This document shows positions 44,974-54,177 of a DNA stretch of 64,000 bases, piece after piece (the stretch's first letter is position 1; each line of letters begins with the position of its first letter). The translations under genes and the position numbers were made by a program. This stretch comes from CAXBNB01 sp040151475 (lineage in GTDB: Bacteria; Bacteroidota; Bacteroidia; Cytophagales; Cyclobacteriaceae). The stretch is taken from positions 62,001 through 126,000 of the forward strand of contig NZ_JBDKWG010000148.1 of NCBI RefSeq assembly GCF_040151475.1. The letters run 5' to 3'. Below the pieces are notes generated by a model. That model had not been told where the DNA came from, did no database searches, and saw nothing but the letters and a program-made list of their open reading frames with translations.

Positions 44974-47025
44974 TTGAGACAGATAATCTTTAGCTTGTTG
45001 GTTATGATACCATTATTCCTCCAGGCACAAACCAAGTCAGATTCAACAAATGTATCCAGCGGCATCACTCTGAGTGAGGTGGTCATTACCACGGATATTT
45101 TTGAAAACAAGAAAAAGGATTTTGCAGGATCGGTATCTGAGATAAAGCCTAAAATATTGAATCAGGCCAATGGACTTTATTTGCAGCCTGTGTTAAATTC
45201 CGTGCCAGGCGTTTACATGCAATCCGGAGCTTTAAATACCAACCGGATCACCATTCGGGGAATAGGTTCCCGGTCACCTTTTGCTACCAACAAAATCAAA
45301 GCATACCTGGATGATATTCCGCTTTCAACAGGTGAGGGAGAAACCACTTTGGAGGATATCGATTTCTCAACCCTTGGTGGAATAGAGGTGTATAGAGGGC
45401 CTGCTTCAACCATGTATGGTGCAGGCCTGGGAGGTGCTATACACATGGTTACAAAAAAAATGGCAAGGACTAATTCCGGCTATTTTGATTTTTCTGTAGG
45501 CTCTTTTGGATTGAAAAAAGTTAATATCTCAGCACAAACAGGGAATGAAAATAGAGGAATAAACCTTTTTTTTCAGGATGTGAGTAGTGATGGGTATAGG
45601 CAAAACAATGAGTATGGCAGGCAATCTCTTTCGGCCATTGCCCGAACCAAAATAGGAGCTAAATCGTATCTTTCCGGCTATTTCAATTATACACACCTCA
45701 AATCATTTATTCCAAGTGCTTTGGATGAAGACACTTATTTGAATAGCCCGAAAAGTGCTGCTACGCAGTGGGCAAATGCCAAAGGATTTGAAGACAACAA
45801 TAGAGTAAGGTTGGGGTTGTCGTTGAAAACGATGTACAATGAATTTACGGAAAGCACTCTGGCTGTTTTCACTAATATTGGAAAATCAAGAGAAGTTACG
45901 CCTTTTGGAAATGAAGACATCACTACTTCTAATTTGGGTTTACGGGGAAAAATTAGAAGGAACTTTTTACCTCAGGATAAATTGGCTGTGGTGATGGGGA
46001 CAGAAATATTTGTGGAGGGGTTCAGAATCAAAAGTTATGAGAATAACAACAGCCAAAATGGGGATATGACTTCTGATCTTAATCAGGATCGGAGCTATGG
46101 TAATGTTTTTCTGGCAACTGAGTATTTACCTTCCAAAAACTGGGTTTTGTCTGTCGGCGGAAATTTGAATTTCTCTTACTACAAAAATACGGACGAATAT
46201 GTTGTTGGAAATAACGACTTGTCCGGGGATCACACTTTTTCTCCTATTTTTTCTCCTAAAATCAGTGTAACCCGTCACCTGAGTGAAAAAGTATCTGCTT
46301 ACGGGCTGGTATCTCATGGTTTTTCATTGCCAACATTTGACGAAACACTCAATCCTGGAGGGAATATCAATGAAGACATCCGGCCTGAAAAAGGGCTCAA
46401 TTATGAATTGGGGATAAAAGGTTCAGCACCAGGTGGCAAAGTGTATGCGGAATTGGTTTATTACACCATGCGGATCAATGATTTGTTGGTTGCCAGGCGA
46501 AACTCGGAGTTGGATTATTCAGGTTATAACGCCGGAAAAAGTACACACAATGGTGTCGAGATGTTGATCAACCACCAACTGCTCAAAACGAATACTATTA
46601 CTATTGATCAGAGTTTTAGCTATACCTTAATGCGCTACAGGTTTGATGAGTTTACAGATGATGACAAGGGAGATTTTTCAGGCAATAAGTTGACAGGTGT
46701 ACCAAGTTATACGACTAACTATTATATAAACATCGAATCGAATATTGGTGTTTATGCAAGAGTCAACTGGCAGAGTGTTGGAGAGATGCCTATTCTAGAT
46801 GACAACTCGGTGTTTTCGGACGGTTACAATTTGGTAAACTTAAAAATTGGGTTTCAACAAGAGTTTGATAAGCTCAGTGTGAATGTCTATGGGGGGATCA
46901 ACAACCTTTTAGATGAAAAATATGCTTCGATGCTCCAGATCAATCCTAATTTCAACAAACGATATTATTACCCCGGATTGCCCGTCAATTTCTTTTCCGG
47001 GATTAAAGTGGCGTATCGGTTTTAG
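44974..47025 (+). CDS. TonB-dependent outer-membrane receptor
   Basis: 683 residues. A signal peptide ('RQIIFSLLVMIPLFLQAQ') is followed by a plug domain ('LNSVPGVYMQSGALNTNRITIRG', 'GIEVYRGPASTMYGAGLGGAIHMVTKK', trimmed) and a 22-strand-type beta-barrel ending 'NFFSGIKVAYRF' with the terminal Phe. The barrel has the 'PTFDETLNPGGNINEDIRPEKGLNYELG' block typical of siderophore/vitamin-type receptors. The SusC-type N-terminal carboxypeptidase-like domain is absent, so iron-chelate or similar uptake is more likely than glycan uptake. Starts at TTG 44974; a later ATG would cut the signal peptide in half. Confidence 0.92.
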   Translation: MRQIIFSLLVMIPLFLQAQTKSDSTNVSSGITLSEVVITTDIFENKKKDFAGSVSEIKPKILNQANGLYLQPVLNSVPGVYMQSGALNTNRITIRGIGSRSPFATNKIKAYLDDIPLSTGEGETTLEDIDFSTLGGIEVYRGPASTMYGAGLGGAIHMVTKKMARTNSGYFDFSVGSFGLKKVNISAQTGNENRGINLFFQDVSSDGYRQNNEYGRQSLSAIARTKIGAKSYLSGYFNYTHLKSFIPSALDEDTYLNSPKSAATQWANAKGFEDNNRVRLGLSLKTMYNEFTESTLAVFTNIGKSREVTPFGNEDITTSNLGLRGKIRRNFLPQDKLAVVMGTEIFVEGFRIKSYENNNSQNGDMTSDLNQDRSYGNVFLATEYLPSKNWVLSVGGNLNFSYYKNTDEYVVGNNDLSGDHTFSPIFSPKISVTRHLSEKVSAYGLVSHGFSLPTFDETLNPGGNINEDIRPEKGLNYELGIKGSAPGGKVYAELVYYTMRINDLLVARRNSELDYSGYNAGKSTHNGVEMLINHQLLKTNTITIDQSFSYTLMRYRFDEFTDDDKGDFSGNKLTGVPSYTTNYYINIESNIGVYARVNWQSVGEMPILDDNSVFSDGYNLVNLKIGFQQEFDKLSVNVYGGINNLLDEKYASMLQINPNFNKRYYYPGLPVNFFSGIKVAYRF

Positions 47026-47051
47026 CCAGCACTTCTAAACCTCATTTACCC

Positions 47052-47088
47052 AACTCTGGCAAAGTCAATTGCTTTCCTGATCAGAGTT
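47052..47088. terminator. Possible hairpin between convergent genes
   Basis: AACTCTG (47052-47058) and CAGAGTT (47082-47088) with an inner AAAG/CTTT pair between the TonB receptor stop and the cold-shock stop. No T run follows on either strand, so only a weak stabilising or pausing role is suggested. Confidence 0.3.
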
Positions 47089-47106
47089 GAATATGAGTTT
47101 TGGTGT

Positions 47107-47559
47107 TTATTTTAAGAGCTGGACTTTAGTAGCAGTCGGTCCTTTTTGTCCCATTTCTACTTCAAAGGTTACAAGGTTGTTTTCCTTGATATCCTCAAGC
47201 AGATTATTTGCATGTACAAATACACTCTCCTGAGTTTCTTTGTCCTTAATAAATCCGTAACCTTTAGAATCGTTGAAGAATGTAACAGTTCCTTTTCGAA
47301 CCGGATCGTTAGCTTCTGTGTCATCTCGCCTGGGGATGTTGATTTCGATACTTTCCAGCTTAACAGCCTTTTTCTTGGTTGGATCAGGAGGAGTTGAACT
47401 GATCATTCCATTTTCATCGACATAGGCGATCATATCATCCAGATCTCCTGTTTTTTCAGTGTCTTTTTTTGCTAGCCTTTTTGCCTCTTTGTCCTTTCTC
47501 TTTTTTTCTTTTTTGTTTCTTACCTCTTTTTTATTGAATGTTTCTTGCGATCTCCCCAT
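47107..47559 (-). CDS. Cold-shock-domain protein with lysine-rich N-terminus
   Basis: 150 residues. The C-terminal ~65 residues form a cold-shock domain: 'RKGTVTFFNDSKGYGFIKDKETQESVFVHANNLLE' (RNP1-like KGYGFI and RNP2-like VFVH). The first ~60 residues are very basic ('KKEVRNKKEKKRKDKEAKRLAKK'-type, trimmed) and probably disordered, adding RNA affinity. Bacteroidota commonly have this extended form. The upstream 430 bases without a gene could include a long leader that controls it. Confidence 0.9.
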   Translation of the reverse strand: MGRSQETFNKKEVRNKKEKKRKDKEAKRLAKKDTEKTGDLDDMIAYVDENGMISSTPPDPTKKKAVKLESIEINIPRRDDTEANDPVRKGTVTFFNDSKGYGFIKDKETQESVFVHANNLLEDIKENNLVTFEVEMGQKGPTATKVQLLK

Positions 47560-47989
47560 AAAATGTTTTTTGCTTTACTGATAAATATTTTTAGTGTTAA
47601 TAATGCGCTCTGTTTGGATAAACAGTTATAAATTAAAAAGACTTAGCCTTATAAAAAGCCCTGAGTAGTAAATAAATCGAACCTGCTGATATTGGTCTTT
47701 GTAGTTTTGAATTCCGAACGGACTACATCGATTCAAGTGTCTAAACAAACTGAGATGCTACCAACTCTCAAATGCATATTGCATTATGCGGTATTCTTAG
47801 AAAGCTCAATCAAATTTTAAGATATGACGCAATTTAAAAATTAATATCCAGTCATTTAAGTTTTAAAAGAGATATTTTATAATTTGAGCGGTTTTATCCT
47901 CCAAAGCACCTTCCATCTCTTAAAATAGAGAATTTAAGAAAAGTATTTTCTCTATAAGAAATGATTCAATCAACCACAAATCACATCAT
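47560..47989. other. 430-bp intergenic region upstream of the cold-shock gene
   Basis: No coding frame with a plausible start, tRNA or phage element was seen. Short inverted repeats occur (AATGCA-TAT-TGCATT at 47771-47785; TGTAGT...ACTACA around 47699-47727; ATAGAGAA...TTCTCTAT at 47925-47955, beyond the cytochrome stop). The half next to the cold-shock gene may be a structured 5' leader. Nothing here is strong enough to name. Confidence 0.45.
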
Positions 47990-49480
47990 TTAGAGGCAGA
48001 GCATATAAGCTACAAGAGCATTTTTTTCTTCTTTTGCCAGTTTTAGTTCCAAAACTATGTTGAAGAATTCTACAGCATCTGCAAGCGTTGGGCATCTGCC
48101 ATCATGCAGATATGGAGGAGAATCTTTTATTCCTCTTAAAGGGAACGTTTTGATTGGGCCTTCTGGTCTTCCTTTGTAAAACCTCTCCACTTGTAAGTCA
48201 TGCATATAGTCATCTACAAAAGCAGGCCCGTAGTGGCAAGATGAACATTGACCCTTGCCAAAGAAGATTTTTTCTCCAAGCAATTCTTGTTCTGTTGCTT
48301 TATCGGCATATAGTTTTCCCAGTGGGCTTAATTTGGGTGCAGGTGGAAAATCGAGAATCGAATTCATGTCGCCCATACGGTTGGTAACCTCACGTTTTTG
48401 TGATCTCGGACCGATAGACTGTTGCATACCAGGGTCTCCATCAAAGTATTCTTCCACCTCGGCAAAGTGATCCATACTCCTGATCGATCTTTTGCTGGAA
48501 AGTTGCATCAGGTTAAAGTTGCCTCGCATGGTAGGAGTTTCCATCCTAAGTCTGGCCAGGTTTGGACGTGAATCGGGAGCCAATTCTATTGCGCCATTAG
48601 TGTGCCCATTTACATGGCATGAAAAGCATGAAACCCCGGTACTAGGCTGTATAGTCACTCTGTGAGGAGTGTGGTTAAACCATGTAGTAGGAGTGGGTTT
48701 CAACAATTCTTTAAGGCCTTCCATTTGCTCTGCTGTCAGTAGCCCATTAAATATTTCATAGTAATTACTTAGTGTAACTTCCTTTCCTTTGGTTACATCT
48801 CCCAATTCTTTGTGTGTAGTTAAAAACATTGGTGGTGGAAATTCCGGAAGATACTCATCAGGGAAATCATGATCTACATCCATACGGATGTGTTCCGGAT
48901 GTGCTTTATTCCAACTATCGGGAAAAACCATGTGTGCAATTGTTTGTAATGGATGCGCCAGTGGCTTGTAAGGAAATAAATCTTTTTCCCTGATCTCTTC
49001 TGGCTTTAGAGTAGATAGTGTTTCAAATGTTTTTACTTTCTTAGGGAGCTTAGCTACTGGCCCTGCCATGATAGGCTTTCGCCCTCCTGACATGAATTGA
49101 CCTTCGATGGTTTTTTCATTGAAATCATACCTTGTAGCCATATACTCTCTCACGTCTGCCATCAGTTCAGGCTTTTGTTTCTTATGAAACTCTACCCACT
49201 CATCCCATGACATGGGAAGCTGAGGGCTTCCAAATGAGCTTTTACCTTTTCCGGCATATTCCCATAAATTAAAGGGAGTTCTTTCACCTTTTTTTAAATC
49301 CGGATATGCTTTTAAGCTATCAATATGGTTGCCACCTAGTCCATAATCAGGCTCTATATAGTTGGGTACTTCTGCCCCCGGGCTTTGGAGCATGTGCAAA
49401 TTGTTGTCAACAACTTGAAATCCTACTGCTCCGACAAAGATTAAGAGGCTTAAACTCAGTAATAGTCTGTTTTTATTCAT
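47990..49480 (-). CDS. Di-haem cytochrome c peroxidase-like protein
   Basis: 496 residues with an N-terminal signal or anchor ('RLLLSLSLLIFVGAVGF'). Two CxxCH haem sites are present: 'TGVSCFSCHVNGHTNG' and 'GKGQCSSCHYGPAF'. The C-terminal 'FPLRGIKDSPPYLHDGRCPTLADAVEFFN' resembles the closing region of bacterial di-haem peroxidases (MauG/CcpA superfamily). It is exported and probably takes part in periplasmic peroxide reduction or an oxidative modification. The long N-terminal half (~300 residues, with 'TPMRGNFNLMQLSSKRSIR') is unlike classic CcpA. It lies 49 bases after the outer-membrane protein gene in the same direction. Confidence 0.82.
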   Translation of the reverse strand: MNKNRLLLSLSLLIFVGAVGFQVVDNNLHMLQSPGAEVPNYIEPDYGLGGNHIDSLKAYPDLKKGERTPFNLWEYAGKGKSSFGSPQLPMSWDEWVEFHKKQKPELMADVREYMATRYDFNEKTIEGQFMSGGRKPIMAGPVAKLPKKVKTFETLSTLKPEEIREKDLFPYKPLAHPLQTIAHMVFPDSWNKAHPEHIRMDVDHDFPDEYLPEFPPPMFLTTHKELGDVTKGKEVTLSNYYEIFNGLLTAEQMEGLKELLKPTPTTWFNHTPHRVTIQPSTGVSCFSCHVNGHTNGAIELAPDSRPNLARLRMETPTMRGNFNLMQLSSKRSIRSMDHFAEVEEYFDGDPGMQQSIGPRSQKREVTNRMGDMNSILDFPPAPKLSPLGKLYADKATEQELLGEKIFFGKGQCSSCHYGPAFVDDYMHDLQVERFYKGRPEGPIKTFPLRGIKDSPPYLHDGRCPTLADAVEFFNIVLELKLAKEEKNALVAYMLCL

Positions 49481-49529
49481 AAATTCTTGGTTTTATGTGA
49501 TCGGGTTATGTTTGGTAATCAAAGATAAG

Positions 49530-50654
49530 TTAATTCAGGTTGATCTCTGTAGGCATTTTATGACTTCCTCCAAATCGGTAAGCAAAGGTGAAATTCAAAA
49601 GGTAATCTGCAAAAGCAGCATCGCCATGTGTATAGACTCCTGTTTCAATAGTTCTTTGTTTGTCTTCGTAGCTTTGTGTTCGATTCCTTTTTATTGCTAT
49701 TGGTACGCTTAAATTGAAAGAGTAATTGTTCATATTGTAGCCTATTCCTGGCTCAATTGAGGTGGCATAGCCGGGTCTTCGATATCCTTCACTACTTCCT
49801 ATCAAATCATCCGAAGAAACTCCTTCTATTCTACCTCCTAAATATACACTTACGCCATGAATTTTAGTATTGTAATAAGCACCTATTCGTGCAGCATATT
49901 GGTCAGGGCAGGAAAATTCACTACGGCCATTACGGGTGGCAATCCCATTCGTTTTTTGAAAGTTGGATAAATAGTATAGGTTGGTACTTATAATAAAATT
50001 ATGTGACAAAGAATGATACCCCTGAATATCTACAGTAATGCCCACGCCCCCATCTCCGGGCTGGATAGATTGATCAACCACGGCTGTTCTGGATTCGTCT
50101 CTATTTTCTCCCTGATTGTAAAAAGTATCTTTATAGTCGTAGTTACCAGTAGGCAGTTTTAATCCCAAAGCAACTGCATAATTGAATTTCTTTTCTTTCT
50201 GAGGATCAACCAACCAATACCCTAAACCAAATCGAATATCTGACAATCCTTTTGAGGAAGTTTGATGTCTTTCTCCCAGGCCATTGGGTGGATTGCCTCC
50301 ATGTTCATACATGGAAGAACGATCGTGATGAACGAATGGAATGATAATATTACCATATAGCCTATCTGTTATTCCATAGTTCAGGGATAAATCCAGAAAA
50401 TAAGAACGATTGATTACTTCTGTTCCATCTTCAAGCCTGTTGGCTTCTTCCTCACTTCCTCTAAAGTGGCGAAATGACTTAAAGTATCTGATTCCGGCAC
50501 CTGATAAAAATTCTCCTTTCGATAAGGTAAAACCACCTGCCATGTTACCGGAGCAGGAAGACATGCCTCTTATGGCTACACATCCTTGTGCAAGCACACT
50601 TTCGTATCCCAGAATGACAAGTAATGAAATAATTAGAGTTGTAAAGTATCTCAT
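49530..50654 (-). CDS. Outer-membrane beta-barrel protein
   Basis: 374 residues with a signal peptide (ending VLAQ) and alternating polar/nonpolar strands through to the C-terminus. The mature N-terminus begins with two cysteines ('GCVAIRGMSSCSGNMAGG'), which could form a disulfide or bind a metal. The body includes 'YFLDLSLNYGITDRLYGNIIIPF', 'DIRFGLGYWLV' and 'VALGLKLPTGNYDYKD', patterns typical of 'transporter'-type barrel proteins of the MetA-pathway OMP superfamily. It is probably co-transcribed with the di-haem cytochrome and may let its substrate pass. No closer family was recognised. Confidence 0.72.
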   Translation of the reverse strand: MRYFTTLIISLLVILGYESVLAQGCVAIRGMSSCSGNMAGGFTLSKGEFLSGAGIRYFKSFRHFRGSEEEANRLEDGTEVINRSYFLDLSLNYGITDRLYGNIIIPFVHHDRSSMYEHGGNPPNGLGERHQTSSKGLSDIRFGLGYWLVDPQKEKKFNYAVALGLKLPTGNYDYKDTFYNQGENRDESRTAVVDQSIQPGDGGVGITVDIQGYHSLSHNFIISTNLYYLSNFQKTNGIATRNGRSEFSCPDQYAARIGAYYNTKIHGVSVYLGGRIEGVSSDDLIGSSEGYRRPGYATSIEPGIGYNMNNYSFNLSVPIAIKRNRTQSYEDKQRTIETGVYTHGDAAFADYLLNFTFAYRFGGSHKMPTEINLN

Positions 50655-50770
50655 AGTTTATTTGGTTGATGATCAGCTTTCAATAGTAGCTTTTTATCTT
50701 ACACAAAAAGAAAATAAAGGATGAATCCATTAACTTGGCTGATGAAACTAATGATAAACTTGATGAAATA

Positions 50771-51451
50771 ATGGAGTGTTTAATCGTAGATGACGACCCT
50801 TTAATCTGTGACTTGTTGAATCACTTTTGTAGTAAGGTAGAGATGATTACCAGCGTAACCACTACCAACAGTGGGTTTGAATCTATCAATCTTATCAACC
50901 AAAAAAACTTTGGTCTTGTTTTACTGGATTATAATTTACCGGACATCACTGGCAAGGAGATACTCCAACTTGTAGGCCAGCATACAGCGGTCATAATGAT
51001 TACAGCAAACAAGGATTTTGCCTCAGAGTCGTATGAATATGATCAAATTGTTGATTTTTTGGTGAAGCCAATAACCTTTGCAAGGTTTTTTAAGGGAATC
51101 CAAAAGGCACAAAAGTTTCTGAGTGGCAATGAGCAAAGTGAAAGCCAATTGTTTATTAAAGACGGAAACAAACTCGTCAAAGTAGATCTCAATGAAGTAT
51201 TGTATATTAGATCAGCAGCTAATTATGTACAGTTGGTATTGGCAAAGAAAAAAATATTGACTTTAATGACACTTAAAGAGATAGAACAAAAACTTCCGGG
51301 CTATTTTCAGAAAGTGCACCGTTCTTATATAGTAAATGTGAATAAGATAGACACAATTGCTACAGGCGAACTCAAAATCAATGACGAAGAGATATCTATA
51401 AGTGATAGTTATGAAAAAGAACTGTTGAAGAAAATCAATTTGCTGAATTAG
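50771..51451 (+). CDS. LytTR-family response regulator
   Basis: 226 residues. The receiver domain starts 'MECLIVDDDPLICDLLNHF' (acidic DDD) and has the phospho-acceptor Asp in 'LVLLDYNLPDITG' and Lys in 'VDFLVKPITFARF'. The C-terminal LytTR DNA-binding domain has 'LFIKDGNKLVKVDLNEVLYI' and 'FQKVHRSYIVNVNKIDTI'. It normally activates genes by binding direct repeats as a dimer. ATG 50771 is chosen; a TTG at 50735 gives 12 extra residues. It diverges from the outer-membrane protein gene and ends in a 17-base overlap with the convergent hybrid kinase. Confidence 0.9.
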   Translation: MECLIVDDDPLICDLLNHFCSKVEMITSVTTTNSGFESINLINQKNFGLVLLDYNLPDITGKEILQLVGQHTAVIMITANKDFASESYEYDQIVDFLVKPITFARFFKGIQKAQKFLSGNEQSESQLFIKDGNKLVKVDLNEVLYIRSAANYVQLVLAKKKILTLMTLKEIEQKLPGYFQKVHRSYIVNVNKIDTIATGELKINDEEISISDSYEKELLKKINLLN

Positions 51452-54098
51452 AAAGTTTTTCTACTCTAAAATAGCACAAACAATAGCTTAGTATATTTAT
51501 GACATTTGTGAAAGATGTTATATCCAGGTCTTGAATTTTTTCAGGTAAAACCTCTGACAGTTTTGTCAGATTCATGCTTTTGATATGAGTAATAATTTTA
51601 TGCATAATGGACTCCCACTCTTTCTGATTTTTTGATTGGTACACGGTTTCAATTTTGGAGATGTAATGGTTAAACTCATTATGAAGCATAGATAAGAAAT
51701 TCTCTATTTTTTCCTTATTAAAATCGTATTGTTCATAGCTGGAAGTAAGGTTGGGTATATCGTATTCATTTTTTCCCAATAGCACAAATACATTATCCAG
51801 CAGATTATTTACATCGAAGGGTTTTTGTAAGAAAAACGGACTAATAGCGAACATTTGCTCCCTGTCAAAGGCGGATACTACTACGATAGGAATGAGTGGG
51901 TGTTTTTGTTTAATGCCATTTAAAGCTTTTTCTATCAATACATTGTCTATCATTAAATCGCTAATGATTAAGTCAGGAGCATGCTGCTGCAAAAGGTCAG
52001 CCACGTTCTCAATATTGTCTGTTTGGATCAGGTCTATATTTTTTATATTGAGAATATGATTTACCAGTTGACGGCCAGAGATGTCATCTTCTATATGCAG
52101 AATGGTATAAGTTGCCTGAAGTTGTGGTAAAGGCATTTCTTTATCAGGGGTACTTTTAGTGTTATCATTTGTTTCTGCTGCTACCAAGGGTAAGCTTACC
52201 TTAAATACCGATCCTTTTTCTTTTTGCGATTTTACATCGAGGGTTCCTCCAAAGAGGTCAGTCAACTGTTTTACTATTGACAAACCAAGTCCATAACCTG
52301 TATATCGATCAGATATTTCTTCTTTCTCTCTGTAAAAACGTTCTTTTATTTTTTCAATATTTTCTGGTGAAATACCGATTCCGGTATCAGATACGATTAC
52401 TTCAAACTGGGAACCTGTATTTTTATTTACTTTTGCTATGAGGTTTATTTCACCTTTGTTTGTGTATTTTATGGCATTTACCACCAGATTAGTCACGATT
52501 TGGGTCAACCTTAAAGGGTCAGACAGATAGCTGTTGAGTTTAAAGTCATCTTCGGTTAATAATTCGAATTTCAGACTTTTGCGGATTGCCTCAAATTGAT
52601 AACTGGTATGGATATCATGCAACAACTCATGGATGTTGCATGGCTGATACTTGACAATTACTTTTCCTTCTATCAACTTTTGATGATCCAGAATGTCATA
52701 CATCAGTCCTTCCAGGTTTTTGGCACTTCTACTCAAAGAATCAATAATAGGAACCTGTTTAGGAGCAGGTTGGTTTTTATGGAGTAGCTGAGTGAGTCCC
52801 AGAATCGAATTGAGTGGTGTACGCAACTCATGGCTCATGTTTTGAAGGAATTTGTCACGTTCCTTGATCGCTTTGTGCTCCTTATCCAACGAAATTTTCA
52901 AATCTTCTACTTGTTGATCAATTTTAGATTTCATTTTGATGAAAGCCCTGGCAAGTACACCGATTTCATCTTTTCTTTTTTCGCTGAGAACAAGCTTTTT
53001 ATCTATCGGTTTGCCTTCTTCATAGCTACTGATAGCTCTGGTGATCCGTGAAATTCTTTTTGAAAATATTTGAGTGAAAAGAAAAGACAGAATGAGTGCC
53101 AGTAAACATATTACCAATACAATTTTGAAACTTTTTTCTCTTACATTATGCGCACTTTGAAGTACGAGTCTTTCTTCAACTATAGACAGCAGATATATTT
53201 TTCTTTGCCCATAGAAATAGGACAATTCTTCCAGATGGTATAAATAATTTAATCCCTTGCCATCTTGCAACAGGTCAAACTCTTTCGATGCACTGTGCGT
53301 GACCTCCTGCATGTTTTTATTAAAATCCTTCTTGAAAGATTCCTCATTGTGGAGTTGTTTACCAAAACATTTTGCCATATTGGGAGCAAATAAATACTGA
53401 TCATTTTCATCTGTAATGACCAGCTTTATATCAGTTTGCATGATTTGTTCCAACTCATCATAAAAACCGGAAACATCAACATTGATAACTAAAACATTTA
53501 TCGGCGTACCTGTCTGATCAAAAATAAGGCTGGCAGCCCGAAGTGTGGGAGTAAAAGGGGAGCTAATAATGCCAAACTCTTCGTTTAGATTTATAGGCGA
53601 AAAATAAAACTCACCTTTTTTTGTATTGAGTGCTTCTTTAAAGTACTCTTTATCTCCTTTGTATTGTAGTTTTTCCTCTGCGATTTGAAATACCTGATTG
53701 TTTACTTTGTCGTATCGTACTACTTCTTTGCCATTGTCTGCTATGCTCAACAACCTGATTTGGAAGTAGGAAAGTTTATTTTTCAAAATTACTTCAAACA
53801 TCTTCTGGAGGTTTTTTGCAGTTTTTTCAGAAGGTGATTGAACAAAGTTTTCAATCACAGGGTTTTCAGAAATTACAGCAATGTCATTGGATACTTCATC
53901 CAGTAATGCATAAAATGACTTCTTGGCGAGATTTGAAGTGTGTTTGATTCTTTCTTTGCTGTAATCGGAAATTACCGTAGAAGATTCAGTATAAACCAGA
54001 TATCCTGAAACAAGAATGGCAAAAACGATCAGAGCCACAAAGAAAATCCCAAATCGAATGACAAAAGAATTCCAGAATTTCACTTTACCGTATTGCAT
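51435..54098 (-). CDS. Hybrid sensor histidine kinase with receiver and Hpt-like end
   Basis: 887 residues. Order: transmembrane helix (about 14-32), extracytoplasmic sensor of the dCache/PAS-like type (about 33-325), transmembrane helix (about 327-347), HAMP, dimerisation domain with His423 in 'FLQNMSHELRTPLNSIL', ATPase domain ('NLVVNAIKYTNKG', 'VSDTGIGISPE', 'TGYGLGLSIVKQL'), a receiver domain ('YTILHIEDDISGR', Asp in 'LIISDLMIDN', Lys in 'FFLQKPFDV') and a C-terminal helical bundle with 'MHKIITHIKSMNL', an Hpt-type His motif. It is thus built for internal phosphorelay. The Bacteroidota form without a DNA-binding domain needs an outside target. ATG 54098 is preferred to TTG 54101. Confidence 0.9.
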   Translation of the reverse strand: MQYGKVKFWNSFVIRFGIFFVALIVFAILVSGYLVYTESSTVISDYSKERIKHTSNLAKKSFYALLDEVSNDIAVISENPVIENFVQSPSEKTAKNLQKMFEVILKNKLSYFQIRLLSIADNGKEVVRYDKVNNQVFQIAEEKLQYKGDKEYFKEALNTKKGEFYFSPINLNEEFGIISSPFTPTLRAASLIFDQTGTPINVLVINVDVSGFYDELEQIMQTDIKLVITDENDQYLFAPNMAKCFGKQLHNEESFKKDFNKNMQEVTHSASKEFDLLQDGKGLNYLYHLEELSYFYGQRKIYLLSIVEERLVLQSAHNVREKSFKIVLVICLLALILSFLFTQIFSKRISRITRAISSYEEGKPIDKKLVLSEKRKDEIGVLARAFIKMKSKIDQQVEDLKISLDKEHKAIKERDKFLQNMSHELRTPLNSILGLTQLLHKNQPAPKQVPIIDSLSRSAKNLEGLMYDILDHQKLIEGKVIVKYQPCNIHELLHDIHTSYQFEAIRKSLKFELLTEDDFKLNSYLSDPLRLTQIVTNLVVNAIKYTNKGEINLIAKVNKNTGSQFEVIVSDTGIGISPENIEKIKERFYREKEEISDRYTGYGLGLSIVKQLTDLFGGTLDVKSQKEKGSVFKVSLPLVAAETNDNTKSTPDKEMPLPQLQATYTILHIEDDISGRQLVNHILNIKNIDLIQTDNIENVADLLQQHAPDLIISDLMIDNVLIEKALNGIKQKHPLIPIVVVSAFDREQMFAISPFFLQKPFDVNNLLDNVFVLLGKNEYDIPNLTSSYEQYDFNKEKIENFLSMLHNEFNHYISKIETVYQSKNQKEWESIMHKIITHIKSMNLTKLSEVLPEKIQDLDITSFTNVINILSYCLCYFRVEKLSNSAN

Positions 54099-54177
54099 CA
54101 ATAGTGATTTGAAGGATGGTACAGTGAAAGTAGAAAAAATGATTGATAATATGATCTATTTGGTCACAATATCAATA

